This document shows positions 36,561-45,320 of a stretch of 64,000 bases of DNA, piece by piece; the first letter of the stretch is position 1, and every line of letters begins with the position of its first letter. A program made the position numbers and the translations under genes. Origin of the DNA: Aquisphaera giovannonii (GTDB lineage Bacteria; Planctomycetota; Planctomycetia; Isosphaerales; Isosphaeraceae). The stretch covers positions 6,386,001 to 6,450,000 of the forward strand of contig NZ_CP042997.1 in assembly GCF_008087625.1 (NCBI RefSeq), read 5' to 3'. Below the pieces are notes generated by a model. That model was not told the origin of the DNA. It saw nothing but the letters and a program-made list of their open reading frames with translations, and did not search any database.

Positions 36561-37424
36561 ATGCTGACCAGATTCTTGGACGGAAGGACCGGGCGGGTCG
36601 TGGCCGCGCTGGCGGTATTCGCGGGCATGACAGGGCTGGCGAATGCCCAGCAGGGCGGACTGTTGCCGCTGCACCCGATCAAGCGGCAGCGCGTCCCGTG
36701 TCCGAGCGAGGACCCGATCTACGCGACGTATCGGAATCAGTATTACGGCTACTACCCGACGCAGTGGAGGCCCTTCCCGCAGGGCTGGAACCTCGCCGGG
36801 CCGGAGACGCCGAACGTCGCGGCGGAGTTCCAGAGGCTGCCGCTGACGGCGGAGCCCGCGGAGTCCGACGAGGACAACAAGCCGGAGCAGGAGGGCCCCG
36901 AGGGGGGCAACAAGCCGGCCGCGCCGAGCCTCCCCCCGAATGACACGCGGTCGCCCTTCGAGATGGACGCGCCCGACGGGGGCGCCGCCCCTCGCAGGCC
37001 GCCGGCCGCGAGGCCCACGCCGGGGACCGTGAACACCCCGCCCGCGGACAGGCCGGCGAATGCGACCCCGGCGCCGGGGACCGCGGACTCCCCGTTCGAC
37101 ACGCCGGAGCCGAAGCCGGCGGCGGGCAGCCCGACGCCCGCGAGGCCGGACCTGGGCCCCCCCGCCGTGCCTCGCGCGAGCCGGTCGACCCGCAGTGACC
37201 GCGACGAGGAGACGCTGCCGGCCCGCGTGGCCGGCCGAGGGCCGCTGCTCGAGGCCCCCGACGCGACGCTCCCGGATGTGGAGGAAGCGGGCCAGCCCGG
37301 CGGCAATTCCGTCCTCGGCGGCCCGGCCGCCTCGGCGCCCGTGGCCCAGCCGGTCGCCGCCCAGCCGGCCGCCTCGCGCCGCGGCCGGCTGAGTGCCCTG
37401 TTCGGCGGCTGGCTGCGACGCTGA
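36561..37424 (+). CDS. Secreted proline/alanine-rich protein of unknown function
   Basis: 287 residues from the ATG at 36561 (AAGGA directly upstream). A signal peptide of about 29 residues ends at LANAQ. A short folded-looking part (LPLHPIKRQRVPCPSEDPIYATYRNQYYGYYPTQWRPFP...) resembles the N-terminal region of a group of planctomycete secreted proteins, with its YGYYPTQWRxFP core. The remaining 200 residues are Pro/Ala/Gly/Asp low complexity, ending in a basic Trp-containing tail (GRLSALFGGWLRR). It may be a cell-wall or surface-associated protein; no enzymatic role is suggested. Confidence 0.75.
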   Translation: MLTRFLDGRTGRVVAALAVFAGMTGLANAQQGGLLPLHPIKRQRVPCPSEDPIYATYRNQYYGYYPTQWRPFPQGWNLAGPETPNVAAEFQRLPLTAEPAESDEDNKPEQEGPEGGNKPAAPSLPPNDTRSPFEMDAPDGGAAPRRPPAARPTPGTVNTPPADRPANATPAPGTADSPFDTPEPKPAAGSPTPARPDLGPPAVPRASRSTRSDRDEETLPARVAGRGPLLEAPDATLPDVEEAGQPGGNSVLGGPAASAPVAQPVAAQPAASRRGRLSALFGGWLRR

Positions 37425-37838
37425 GCGCCCCGCCCCGGGCCTCCGCGGACCGGGCCGGAATCCCAGGAAGGCGGCCGGGGCGAGCCCGGCGGGTCCATCG
37501 GCCAAGGCCGATCCCGCCGCGGGCTCGCCCCGGCCGCGCGCCGGCGCGGGACGGCGTCTCGGCGTCGACCGGGGCGACTCGACGTCCGCCGCGGCGGACG
37601 TCCGCGAGGCTCGCTCAGCAGGAGACCGCCGAGACGACCCTACTTTTCCCGCCAGCCCTGGCCGGGAATGGACGAGAGCCGCCCCGAGCGGCGAGAAGGC
37701 GAGACAGCCGCCGCGGGGAGCCGCCAATCCCCATGCCGCGTCCCCGCCGGGTCCCGCCGGGCACCGGAGCCTGAAGGTGCTTCACGGGCGGAGGGCAGAG
37801 GGGATCTTGATTTCGGACGTCATAGATCAAGATAGATG
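37425..37838. other. Intergenic region between convergent genes (414 bases)
   Basis: This gap separates the converging secreted-protein and lipoprotein genes. Apart from the large hairpin at 37471-37537, I see no gene or RNA. The last 30 bases before 37838 are locally AT-rich (GATCAAGATAGATGCTATCG). Confidence 0.5.
37471..37537. terminator. Long stem-loop downstream of a secreted-protein gene
   Basis: The 23-base arm at 37471-37493 pairs with 37513-37537 apart from a 2-base bulge. The stem continues inward through ATCGGCC (37497-37503) and GGCCGAT (37506-37512) with a 2-base loop. About 30 base pairs of GC-rich stem lie 46 bases after the stop at 37424. A bidirectional terminator is the simplest reading; a structured RNA element is possible. 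Confidence 0.55.
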
Positions 37839-38978
37839 CTATCGCGAGGCGTGCACGGCGGCCGCCGTGGCGTCGCGCGGGGGGCCGGCGGCCTCGCGCG
37901 ATCCGCGCGTCTCCTCCAGCGAGACTCGCCCGACGTCCAGCGTCTCGCCCGACTCGCGGAGGAAGACCAGGTTGCCGCGGTCGGTGGAGGGGACGGGGGC
38001 GCTCGCCAGGCACCTCTCGGCGAGGACCGTCGCGTCCGCTTCCCGGGCGTGAGGGGCCTCCGAGACCGGGTCGAGGCGGATCGGGACGACCCTCAACTCG
38101 CTGACATTCTCCTTCACCCTCGTGGAGAGATAGGCCAGCCGAGGCGCCCCGGTGTGGTCGCGGAAGGCGGTGGGGAATCGCCGCCGGACGTGCGGACTCG
38201 GGGCCTCCGCGTCGAGCAGTCGCCCCGCCGCCGTGATCCTCGTCGCGTCCTGGTCCAGCTGGAGCCACCAGAGCTGCCACCCCGAGACGCCGGAGGCCTT
38301 CCCGCCCTGGAACCGGAGCGAGGCGAGCAGGCGGCGGCCGGGCTGGGCCGTCGCGTCCCAGGACAGGTCGCTCACGAAGGCCTCGCCCGCCTGCGCGGGG
38401 AAGCCCTCCGCGGGCAGCTCGCGGGGGCAGATCTCGGCGGGGCGGCGGGCACCGTCGTCGGCCCCGGCCGGCTCGAAATCGAGGGCGTAGATCCGGCCGT
38501 CCGAGCCGGGGTAGATGAGCCTCGCCCGGCCCCCGGGAGCCCAGCAGGGGGCCCCGTTGGGCAGGGGATCGCCGTCGAATGGCAACCGATCGAGGACCTC
38601 CCCGCCGGGCACGGTCATCCGGATCATCTCCAGGCGGCTCCCCTCCTCGAATCCGCCGGCCCCCGCGCGGGGCCGACCGACTCCCACGAGCTGGCGTTGA
38701 CCCCGGGCCTCCCAGGGTGACAGGCTGGCCAGGTCCAGGAAGATTCCCCCCGGCAGGTCGAGCTTCTCCATGCGTGCAGTGTCCGCATCCAGGAGCTGCA
38801 GCCCCAGCCCGACGCCGTCGGTGACGGACCGGGCCACGACGACCGTCGCAGACCTGGCCGCGGCGCGTCTCGCAGACTGGTCCGGATTGATGGGCGGCAC
38901 GAGGCAGGCCGCGACCACCCCGCCCATCGCCACGAGCACGGTCAGGCGTATTGCGACCACGAGGATTCTTCCGAGCAT
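37839..38978 (-). CDS. Lipoprotein of unknown function, possibly propeller-like
   Basis: 379 residues from the ATG at 38978 (AGGGAAA upstream). The signal peptide ends at GVVAAC, a lipobox-type site. The mature protein has repeated short strands of the form RLIYPGSDGRIYALDFEP, LSWDATAQPGRRLLASLRF, WQLWWLQLDQDATRI, RLAYLSTR, LVFLRESGETLDVGRVSLEE, which resembles a TolB-like or other beta-propeller, but I cannot assign a family. It is divergent from the ECF sigma gene and shares a palindrome-containing promoter region with it. Confidence 0.65.
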   Translation of the reverse strand: MLGRILVVAIRLTVLVAMGGVVAACLVPPINPDQSARRAAARSATVVVARSVTDGVGLGLQLLDADTARMEKLDLPGGIFLDLASLSPWEARGQRQLVGVGRPRAGAGGFEEGSRLEMIRMTVPGGEVLDRLPFDGDPLPNGAPCWAPGGRARLIYPGSDGRIYALDFEPAGADDGARRPAEICPRELPAEGFPAQAGEAFVSDLSWDATAQPGRRLLASLRFQGGKASGVSGWQLWWLQLDQDATRITAAGRLLDAEAPSPHVRRRFPTAFRDHTGAPRLAYLSTRVKENVSELRVVPIRLDPVSEAPHAREADATVLAERCLASAPVPSTDRGNLVFLRESGETLDVGRVSLEETRGSREAAGPPRDATAAAVHASR

Positions 38979-39099
38979 GGATGTTTCCCTGCGAAGATCA
39001 GGTGGCGTGAATGCTGGGTCATCCATGATTGGGTTGGCGCGATCCCTCGCCGTCCTCTACAGGGGTTTTCAAGCGAAAGCGTCGGGCTGTTACCGCCAA

Positions 39100-39115
39100 T
39101 CCGAAAAAATTCGGA
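39100..39115. promoter_or_regulatory. Palindrome TCCGAA-AAAA-TTCGGA in a divergent promoter
   Basis: A perfect 6-bp inverted repeat with an all-A spacer lies 122 bases upstream of the lipoprotein gene and 105 bases upstream of the ECF sigma gene. The surrounding 60 bases are AT-richer. It could be an operator or part of a promoter recognised by the adjacent ECF sigma factor; both are inference. Confidence 0.45.
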
Positions 39116-39219
39116 GAAAAGCCCGATTCGGCAGGACATTCGCCTTCTTGCTGACGCTAGAAGCTCATGGAGCTATTCGCGAAGCCCGCCCAGCCAGGAC
39201 GAGCCCAGGCCGCGTCCCC

Positions 39220-39957
39220 ATGCACCCCAATCCCACCACGCCTTCGCCGGGTCGCTTCCCTTCCACGCACTGGAGCCGCGTGATCGCGGCCGCGGATCCG
39301 CAGCGAGGACGCGCCCGCGAGCCGCTCGGCGAACTCTGCCGGGCCTACTGGTACCCCCTCTACGCCTACATCCGGAGGCGGGGGAACGGGCCCGAGCGGG
39401 CGCGGGACCTGACCCAGGACTTCTTCGCCCGGCTGCTCGAGCGGGGCACGCTGGCGGAGGCCGATCCTTCGCGGGGCCGGTTCCGTTCGTTCCTTCGCAC
39501 GGTCTGCGCCCACTACCTGGCGAACCTCCGCGACCGTGAAGCGGCGATCAAGCGGGGGGGCGGGGTCGCCACCATGCCGATCGACGCGGTGGAGGCCGAG
39601 GGCCGTTACGAGCGCGAGCTCGCCGACGAGCTGACGCCCGAGCGGATCTTCGACCGGAGCTGGGCCTTGGCGCTGCTCGGCCGGGCCCTCGATCGGCTCC
39701 GCCGGGAATACGAAGAGGCCGGCCGGTCCGCGACCTTCGACGCGCTCCGTGGCGGGCTGGAGTTCGGCCCGGGGGACGTCCATTACGCGACGATGGCCGA
39801 CCGGCTGGGCACCACCGAGGCCGCCGCCCGCGTCGCGGCCCACCGCCTCCGCCGCCGCTACGGCGAACTCCTCCGCCGCGAGATCGCCTCAACCCTCGAC
39901 GACCCCGCCGACGTCGAGGACGAGATCCGGGACCTCTTCGCGTCGCTCGGCGCCTGA
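39220..39957 (+). CDS. ECF-type RNA polymerase sigma factor (planctomycete kinase-linked type)
   Basis: A 245-residue sigma factor from the ATG at 39220. It opens with [14 protein letters not shown], a signature of the planctomycete ECF group. Region 2 contains [33 protein letters not shown] (core binding and -10 recognition), and region 4 has [35 protein letters not shown] (helix-turn-helix for the -35 box). There is no anti-sigma gene; instead, a Ser/Thr kinase gene follows after 61 bases. In this group the kinase is thought to provide the signal, so phosphorylation of the sigma factor or of an inhibitor is a reasonable model. Confidence 0.9.
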   Translation: MHPNPTTPSPGRFPSTHWSRVIAAADPQRGRAREPLGELCRAYWYPLYAYIRRRGNGPERARDLTQDFFARLLERGTLAEADPSRGRFRSFLRTVCAHYLANLRDREAAIKRGGGVATMPIDAVEAEGRYERELADELTPERIFDRSWALALLGRALDRLRREYEEAGRSATFDALRGGLEFGPGDVHYATMADRLGTTEAAARVAAHRLRRRYGELLRREIASTLDDPADVEDEIRDLFASLGA

Positions 39958-40018
39958 GCGGCGGGCCGCGCCCGGCGGGGCCGCGTGCCAGCCGTCCGAT
40001 CGGTGGGAGACGAACTCG

Positions 40019-42394
40019 ATGACCGGCACGCCTTCCTGCCCGCGTTGCGGGGCCCCCCGACTCGGGAACGCCCCGGACGGGCTCTGCCCCCGATGCCTCC
40101 TGATGCTGGGGCTGGGCGTATCCCGCGACGCCGCGGCGGACGCCGGCGACTCCGCGAGCCTCCGCGCGACCCCCTTCCCGGCACGCGTCGCGGCGCGAGG
40201 GGGCGGGCCTACGGGCGTGGCGTGGGCACCCGAGGGGCGCGACCTCGCGGATGCGCATCCCTCCCGCGGCGGACACCTCGACGGCCCGTGCGAATGCGGC
40301 CACGACCCCGGCCATCGCGACGCCGCCCCGTCCGGGGGCGCCGCGCGGTACCGGGTCTACGAGGAGATCGCCCGGGGCGGCATGGGGGTCGTGCACCGGG
40401 GCCGCGACGTGGAGCTGGGTCGCGACGTCGCCTTGAAGGTCCTCAGGGAGGAATATGGGCACAGGCCCGAGGCGGTCGGCCGGTTCGTCCGGGAGGCGCA
40501 GATCGGCGGCCAGCTCCAGCACCCCGGGATCGTCCCGGTCTACGAGGTGGGGCGGCTCCCGGACTCGCGGCCGTTCATCGCGATGAAGCTGGTGGAGGGC
40601 CGTACGCTCGCGGAACTGCTGCACGAGCGGGGCGCCCCGTCGGGCGACCTGCCGCGGCTGCTCGCGATCTTCCAGCAGGTCTGCCAGACGATGGCGTATG
40701 CCCACGACTGCGGCGCGATCCATCGCGACCTCAAGCCCGCGAACGTCATGGTGGGGAACTTCGGCGAGGTCCAGGTCATGGACTGGGGGCTCGCCAAGAT
40801 CGTCGACGAGGGGGGCATCGCCGAGGCCGAGCGGTCGAATCGCGTGCGGGACAAGTCGGGCGGGGTCCGCACGCCGCGGGGCGAGGCCGGCGGCGGGGGC
40901 TCGCGGGCGGGATCGGTGCTGGGGACGGCCGCGTACATGGCCCCGGAGCAGGCTCGCGGCCACCTGGACCTGCTCGACGAGCGGGCCGACGTCTTCGGGC
41001 TCGGGGCGATCCTCTGCGAGATCCTGACCGGCGAGCCGCCCTACGCCGGCGGCCCGGGGGACGACCTGCACGCGAAGGCGGAGCGGGCGGACCTGGCGAG
41101 CTGCCTGGCCCGGCTCCGGGCGTGCGAGGCGGACGGCGACCTGGTCGCGATCGCCTCGGCGTGCCTGGCACCGGCGCCGAGGGACCGGCCGAGGGACGCC
41201 GGCGTCGTCGCCGCGAAGCTGACGGCATACCTCGCCGGCATGCGGGAGCGGCTCCGCGCGGCGGAGCTGGCCCAGGCGCGGGCCGAGCTGCGGGCGGCGG
41301 AGGAGCGGAGGCGGAGGGTGCTGACGGTCGGCCTGGCGGCCTCCCTGCTCGCCGCGGCGGCGCTGGGGCTGGGATGGGCCGTCTGGCTCTCCCGCGAGCG
41401 GGCGGAGAGGGTCGAGGGGGCCTCCCGGGCGGTCATCGCCGCGGCCTACGAGGCCTCCTCCCTCCTGAGCCGTGCCCGCGCGGCGAACGACGCCGACCTC
41501 GCCCGGTGGGCGGAGGCATCCCGCGCCGTCGAGCAGGCCAAGGCGGCGGCGGAACGCCCGGAGGTCCGGCCCGAGCAGCGGCGGCAGGTCATGGAGCTGG
41601 CCGCGGCCGCGGCGCGGGACCGCAGGCTCGCCGAGGCCGCGATCAAGGATCGCCACATGGTCGATCGGCTCGGGCAGATCCACGCCGACTTCGCCCTGCA
41701 CTTCCGGCTGGACCGGACGGACTCCGAATACCTGGCAGCGTTCCGCGACTACGGCGTCGAGATCGACGGGCCCGACCCGGCGGAGGCCGGCGCCCTGCTC
41801 GCGGCCAGCCCCGTGGCGACCGAGCTCGCGAATGCGCTGGACCAGTGGACCTTCCTCCGCAGGCGCCAGGGCGGCCCGCGCTCGGCGGCGGCCGGCCGGC
41901 TCGTGGCGATCGCCAAGGTTGCGGACCCGGATCCGTGGCGTAACCGGCTCCGCGACACGCTCCACGACGCGGCCGCCGATCGCGCGCAGGCCGTCGAGGC
42001 CCTCCGTAAGCTGGCCGCGACCGCCGACGCCGAGCGGCTCCCCGAGGCCAGCGTCACGAGGCTCGCCTGGGCCCTGGCCGCCCATCGCAGCCGGGGCCTC
42101 GCGATCGAGCTGCTCCGCCGCGCCCAGCGGGTCCACCCCGACAATTTCTGGCTCAACATGGACCTCGCGGGGCTCCTGGCGAAGGCCAGGCAGCCCGAGG
42201 AGGCGGTCCGCTTCTACTCCGTCGCCCAGTCCATCCGGCCCGACTGCGAGATGGCCCGCCTGGCCCTCGCCGAGGCGCTTCGCGCGGCGGGCCGCCCCGA
42301 GGAGGCGCTCGGGTATCCCCAGGCCCTCCAGCCTCGTGGTGGCCTTCCCGTCGGCGCTCCTCCGCGTGCCGCCCGGGGACCCGCGAAGGGCTGA
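40019..42394 (+). CDS. Ser/Thr protein kinase with N-terminal zinc ribbon and C-terminal TPR region
   Basis: 791 residues from the ATG at 40019 (GTGGGAGA upstream). Cys 7, 10, 23 and 26 form a zinc ribbon. The kinase domain spans about 110-400: glycine loop ARGGMGVV, Lys 140 in [14 protein letters not shown] at 235-242, DWGLAK (255-260, the DWG form usual in planctomycetes), and APEQA. A Gly/Ser-rich insert sits in the activation segment. A membrane helix follows at about 434-457, then a periplasmic helical part with TPR-like repeats near the end. The last 30 residues ([20 protein letters not shown]) no longer look like repeat, so the C-terminus may have been shortened by a frameshift. It pairs with the ECF sigma gene upstream. 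Confidence 0.9.
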   Translation: MTGTPSCPRCGAPRLGNAPDGLCPRCLLMLGLGVSRDAAADAGDSASLRATPFPARVAARGGGPTGVAWAPEGRDLADAHPSRGGHLDGPCECGHDPGHRDAAPSGGAARYRVYEEIARGGMGVVHRGRDVELGRDVALKVLREEYGHRPEAVGRFVREAQIGGQLQHPGIVPVYEVGRLPDSRPFIAMKLVEGRTLAELLHERGAPSGDLPRLLAIFQQVCQTMAYAHDCGAIHRDLKPANVMVGNFGEVQVMDWGLAKIVDEGGIAEAERSNRVRDKSGGVRTPRGEAGGGGSRAGSVLGTAAYMAPEQARGHLDLLDERADVFGLGAILCEILTGEPPYAGGPGDDLHAKAERADLASCLARLRACEADGDLVAIASACLAPAPRDRPRDAGVVAAKLTAYLAGMRERLRAAELAQARAELRAAEERRRRVLTVGLAASLLAAAALGLGWAVWLSRERAERVEGASRAVIAAAYEASSLLSRARAANDADLARWAEASRAVEQAKAAAERPEVRPEQRRQVMELAAAAARDRRLAEAAIKDRHMVDRLGQIHADFALHFRLDRTDSEYLAAFRDYGVEIDGPDPAEAGALLAASPVATELANALDQWTFLRRRQGGPRSAAAGRLVAIAKVADPDPWRNRLRDTLHDAAADRAQAVEALRKLAATADAERLPEASVTRLAWALAAHRSRGLAIELLRRAQRVHPDNFWLNMDLAGLLAKARQPEEAVRFYSVAQSIRPDCEMARLALAEALRAAGRPEEALGYPQALQPRGGLPVGAPPRAARGPAKG

Positions 42395-42475
42395 GGACGT
42401 CGCCGGCCCGCGATGCCTCCGCGTGGGGCGGCGCGGTCGGGACACGCCGGGAGCAGGGCTCTCGGCCAGCCGCGG

Positions 42476-43870
42476 CTAATCCAGGCGGGACGATCCGCCT
42501 TCTTGCGGGTCCGGCGGGCCGTCCGAGGGATGGCCGGGGGCCGCGACGCGCGAGGCCGTGGCCGGGGGCCCCGGCTCCGCGCCGAGGGCCTCGATCCGGG
42601 CGATCCGCGCGGCGGGGGCCGGCCGGTCGCGCCAGTGGCGATCGATGGCGGAGGCGGGCTCCTCGGCCGCCGTCGCCTGGAGGAAGTTCCGGTAACGCCT
42701 GAGGAAGGAGAGGCACTCGCGTCGCGAGTGGCCGAGGGCGAGCAGCCGTCGGCTGACCCACTCGTCGGCGTCGTGCTCCTGGTCGGCCGACGGGGCGTGC
42801 CCGGACTCGGGGGCCGTGGGGCCGTGTCGCAGCTCGGCGTGTGCCAGCTCGTGGCCGACGATCCAGGCGAGCTCGAGGTCGTCGGAGACGAGCTGGAAGA
42901 CCCCGCGGGATACGTAGATGGAGCCGTCCCCCAGGGAGCACACCTCGACCTCATCGGAATCGATCACGAAGAAGCGGTAGCCCGGATCCGTCCTGCCCCG
43001 CAGCTTGAGGAGAGGCTCGGCAGCGGCCCTGACGCGGTCGACGAGCGGCGAGTCGGGGACCACCGGGCGACGGATCCCGACGCTCTCTCCCGCCTTCGGT
43101 GCGGGCGGGACCAGAGTCGTCGGCGAGCCGGAGCCGGGCCGCGGGCCGGGAATCGCGGTCCGCGTGTCGACCGCGAGTTGATCCGCGGGGGGCTGGTCGC
43201 GGACGATGGGATTGGCTCGAGGGCGGTCGCGGTCGCGCCCGGATTCCACGACCGGCCCGGAAGGGGCGTTCGCCGCCCCGCCCGCGGGGGCTTCGACCTG
43301 GCTTCTCGGGTTATGCAAAATCGCCGCGATGAGCGCGACGCAGGCCAGGATGACCGCCGCGACGGCGAGGAAGCGGCGATTCCGCCCGCGGGGCATGGGG
43401 GCCGGTGGCGGATTCGCGCCGCGCCTCCGGGTCTGCTGCCTCCGCCCACCGGGCACCGGCACGGCCCTTTCGGCGGGGCGAGGACGTTGGCCGGCCGGGG
43501 CGGCATCCTCCGCCACGCCGGAGCCCGCCTCGGGGAACAACCCGACCAGCCTCCTGGCCTTCTTCCACCGGTCGAACCCTTCACGCCAGACCAGGTCGGT
43601 CGGCTCGATCATCCCATCGGCCGCGAGCCGGCGGAGACGCGTGCCGGTGACCGGGCCGAGGACCCTGTTCCGGTGCGTGTAGTGCCACCGCGGCCGGCGC
43701 CGCGCGCCGAGCCCGGGGACCTTCGCCGCCGGCGTCCAGCGACGGACGCCCTGCTTGCGGACCGGGTCGCCCCCCTCGAGCTGGCCCTCTCGGACGAGCC
43801 GACGGAGCTCCCAGAACGTGATCGGCCCTTCCGCCTTCGTCTGCCGGCCGTGATGCCACAGGTCGCTCAT
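42476..43870 (-). CDS. Membrane M48-type metallopeptidase with two N-terminal GYF-like domains
   Basis: 464 residues from the ATG at 43870 (GGGGGAGGA upstream). Residues about 3-50 and 58-112 are two GYF_2-type domains (DUF4339), each with a G-P-[IV]-[TL] core and a W/R-rich end (GPITFWELRRLVREGQ..., GPVTGTRLRRLAADG...). A proline-rich linker leads to a membrane helix near 165-185, followed by another linker and a peptidase domain with HELAHAELRHG (zinc ligands His 340 and His 344, Glu 341) and a later EHDADEW that can supply the third ligand. M48 peptidases act in envelope protein quality control. The GYF domains, which bind proline-rich peptides, are on the cytoplasmic side and the peptidase is periplasmic by the single helix. 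Confidence 0.87.
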   Translation of the reverse strand: MSDLWHHGRQTKAEGPITFWELRRLVREGQLEGGDPVRKQGVRRWTPAAKVPGLGARRRPRWHYTHRNRVLGPVTGTRLRRLAADGMIEPTDLVWREGFDRWKKARRLVGLFPEAGSGVAEDAAPAGQRPRPAERAVPVPGGRRQQTRRRGANPPPAPMPRGRNRRFLAVAAVILACVALIAAILHNPRSQVEAPAGGAANAPSGPVVESGRDRDRPRANPIVRDQPPADQLAVDTRTAIPGPRPGSGSPTTLVPPAPKAGESVGIRRPVVPDSPLVDRVRAAAEPLLKLRGRTDPGYRFFVIDSDEVEVCSLGDGSIYVSRGVFQLVSDDLELAWIVGHELAHAELRHGPTAPESGHAPSADQEHDADEWVSRRLLALGHSRRECLSFLRRYRNFLQATAAEEPASAIDRHWRDRPAPAARIARIEALGAEPGPPATASRVAAPGHPSDGPPDPQEGGSSRLD

Positions 43871-43931
43871 CGGTCCTCCCCCTGAATCGAGATGGGTCGC
43901 GAAGAGTCCGGAGTTCCGTCGCGTTCTCGGC

Positions 43932-44918
43932 CTAGTTCGCGCCGAGCCTCTCGCGGCCATCGGGTCGGAGGAGGTCTCGCTGCCGGACCAGCAAGGGGTG
44001 GAGGGTTGCGTAGAGCTCCCGCTCCCGGGGCGTCCTGGCGGGGGCGAACTGGAGCCGGGACCTCGTCATGAATCGGACCAGGTCGCCCGCGCTCGTCCCG
44101 CCGTAGCCATCGATCTCCGCCAGGAGACTGCCGGAGCGGACGGTGTGGAGGAACCTGGCCGAGTCCGCCAGGCCGGCCAGGTACGTCCTGGCGTCCCGGA
44201 CCGCCTCGGGATGTTCTGCCGGGGCGGAGCCGGCGAGCTGGCGCCGCAGGCGGTCGAGCGTCCGATCGACCGCATCGACATCGGCCGGGCGGAGCTCCCC
44301 CCTCGCCGCGGCGTCCATCGCCGCGTCGATCGCCGCATGGTATGCCGCGAATGCCCCGTCGAACGCCGGCTCGCGGAGGAGCACGGGCCACTCCTTGCGA
44401 TCGGTCAGGCGGGTCGTGGAGAGGACGACCCCGTCCTGTGCCAGGAGCCATGGCGTGCCGTCCACGCTCCCGCCCGGGATGGCGACTTTCGTCGCGTTCA
44501 GCAAGGACGGGGACATCTGCGAGAGCTCGGCGATCTCCCGGATCAGGGCGTTCAGCGCATCCCCCCGGTCGATGTCCGAGGGCTCGGGCCTCGTGTTGAG
44601 GCGGTTGCGGATCGCCTCCAACGATCGACTCGTGGCCGCCGCCTTGTTGCGCGTCCGCTCCGCGTGGACCCGGGACCAGTACCGGGCGTTGTCGTGGATC
44701 GCCCACTCCTGCCGGAGGACGGTGTCGGTCCAGACGGAATGGGCGTATGCCGCGTCCAGGTTGTACTGACCCAATCCCATCAGGTAGAGCCCCGCGCCTC
44801 GACTCTCGTCTCCCCCGACGGTCGATCCGGGATAGACGACGTACTGCGCCGGGGCCGTGCGAGCTGACGCCGTGAACAACGCAGCCGCCAGACTGAGCGC
44901 CAGGACGAAACGGGACAT
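43932..44918 (-). CDS. Secreted protein of unknown function
   Basis: 328 residues from the ATG at 44918 (GGAG upstream), with signal peptide MSRFVLALSLAAALFTASARTAPAQ. The mature part is mostly helical: GLYLMGLGQYNLDAAYAHSVWTDTVLRQEWAI at the start, resembling a planctomycete family with GxGxYNLxxAxA, then a helical region with RNKAAATSRSLEAIRNRLNTRP and a C-terminal helical bundle. No enzyme motif. The same GLGQYN-like start is weakly echoed in other secreted planctomycete proteins. It lies 61 bases upstream of the GYF-M48 gene on the same strand. Confidence 0.7.
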   Translation of the reverse strand: MSRFVLALSLAAALFTASARTAPAQYVVYPGSTVGGDESRGAGLYLMGLGQYNLDAAYAHSVWTDTVLRQEWAIHDNARYWSRVHAERTRNKAAATSRSLEAIRNRLNTRPEPSDIDRGDALNALIREIAELSQMSPSLLNATKVAIPGGSVDGTPWLLAQDGVVLSTTRLTDRKEWPVLLREPAFDGAFAAYHAAIDAAMDAAARGELRPADVDAVDRTLDRLRRQLAGSAPAEHPEAVRDARTYLAGLADSARFLHTVRSGSLLAEIDGYGGTSAGDLVRFMTRSRLQFAPARTPRERELYATLHPLLVRQRDLLRPDGRERLGAN

Positions 44919-45320
44919 GGGATAGCTCCGCTGGGTTGGCGATCGCCTCCTTTCCGGAGGCTCGCCAGGGGATCTCGTGGTCACTTGTCACGTCCAGGGT
45001 GCTGGCGCCGGGCTCCACCGGGAGCACGGCGAGGATTCTCTCGGGATTCGCCCGGCCTCCCTCGGACGGGAACCGGGGAAAGTGGAACGACGCCGCGATC
45101 GGCCCGCCGGGACAACCTCTCCCGCCGCGGGAGAGGAAACCCGGCAGGGCAGGCCGTGTCCGACTCCGACGGATAAGGGGTACCGAGCGGTCCCCGCCCT
45201 GCGCCTTTGCGGAAGTGCCTAGCCGCCGATTGCCTTACAGGCAAGAATCATCCAAAAGGGCATGCGGCGGACAGACCGCGGCAACTTCATGACGGTTTTC
45301 TCGAGGAGGCGGTCGGCGGC
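44919..45320. other. Divergent intergenic region upstream of the GTPase operon (402 bases)
   Basis: No gene is supported. It contains a tight hairpin (CTCTCCCG at 45117-45124, CGGGAGAG at 45128-45135, 3-base loop) about 190 bases before the first GTPase start, which could lie in a long 5' leader. The frame of the GTPase is open back to 45207 but without hydrophobic or conserved content. Confidence 0.5.
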
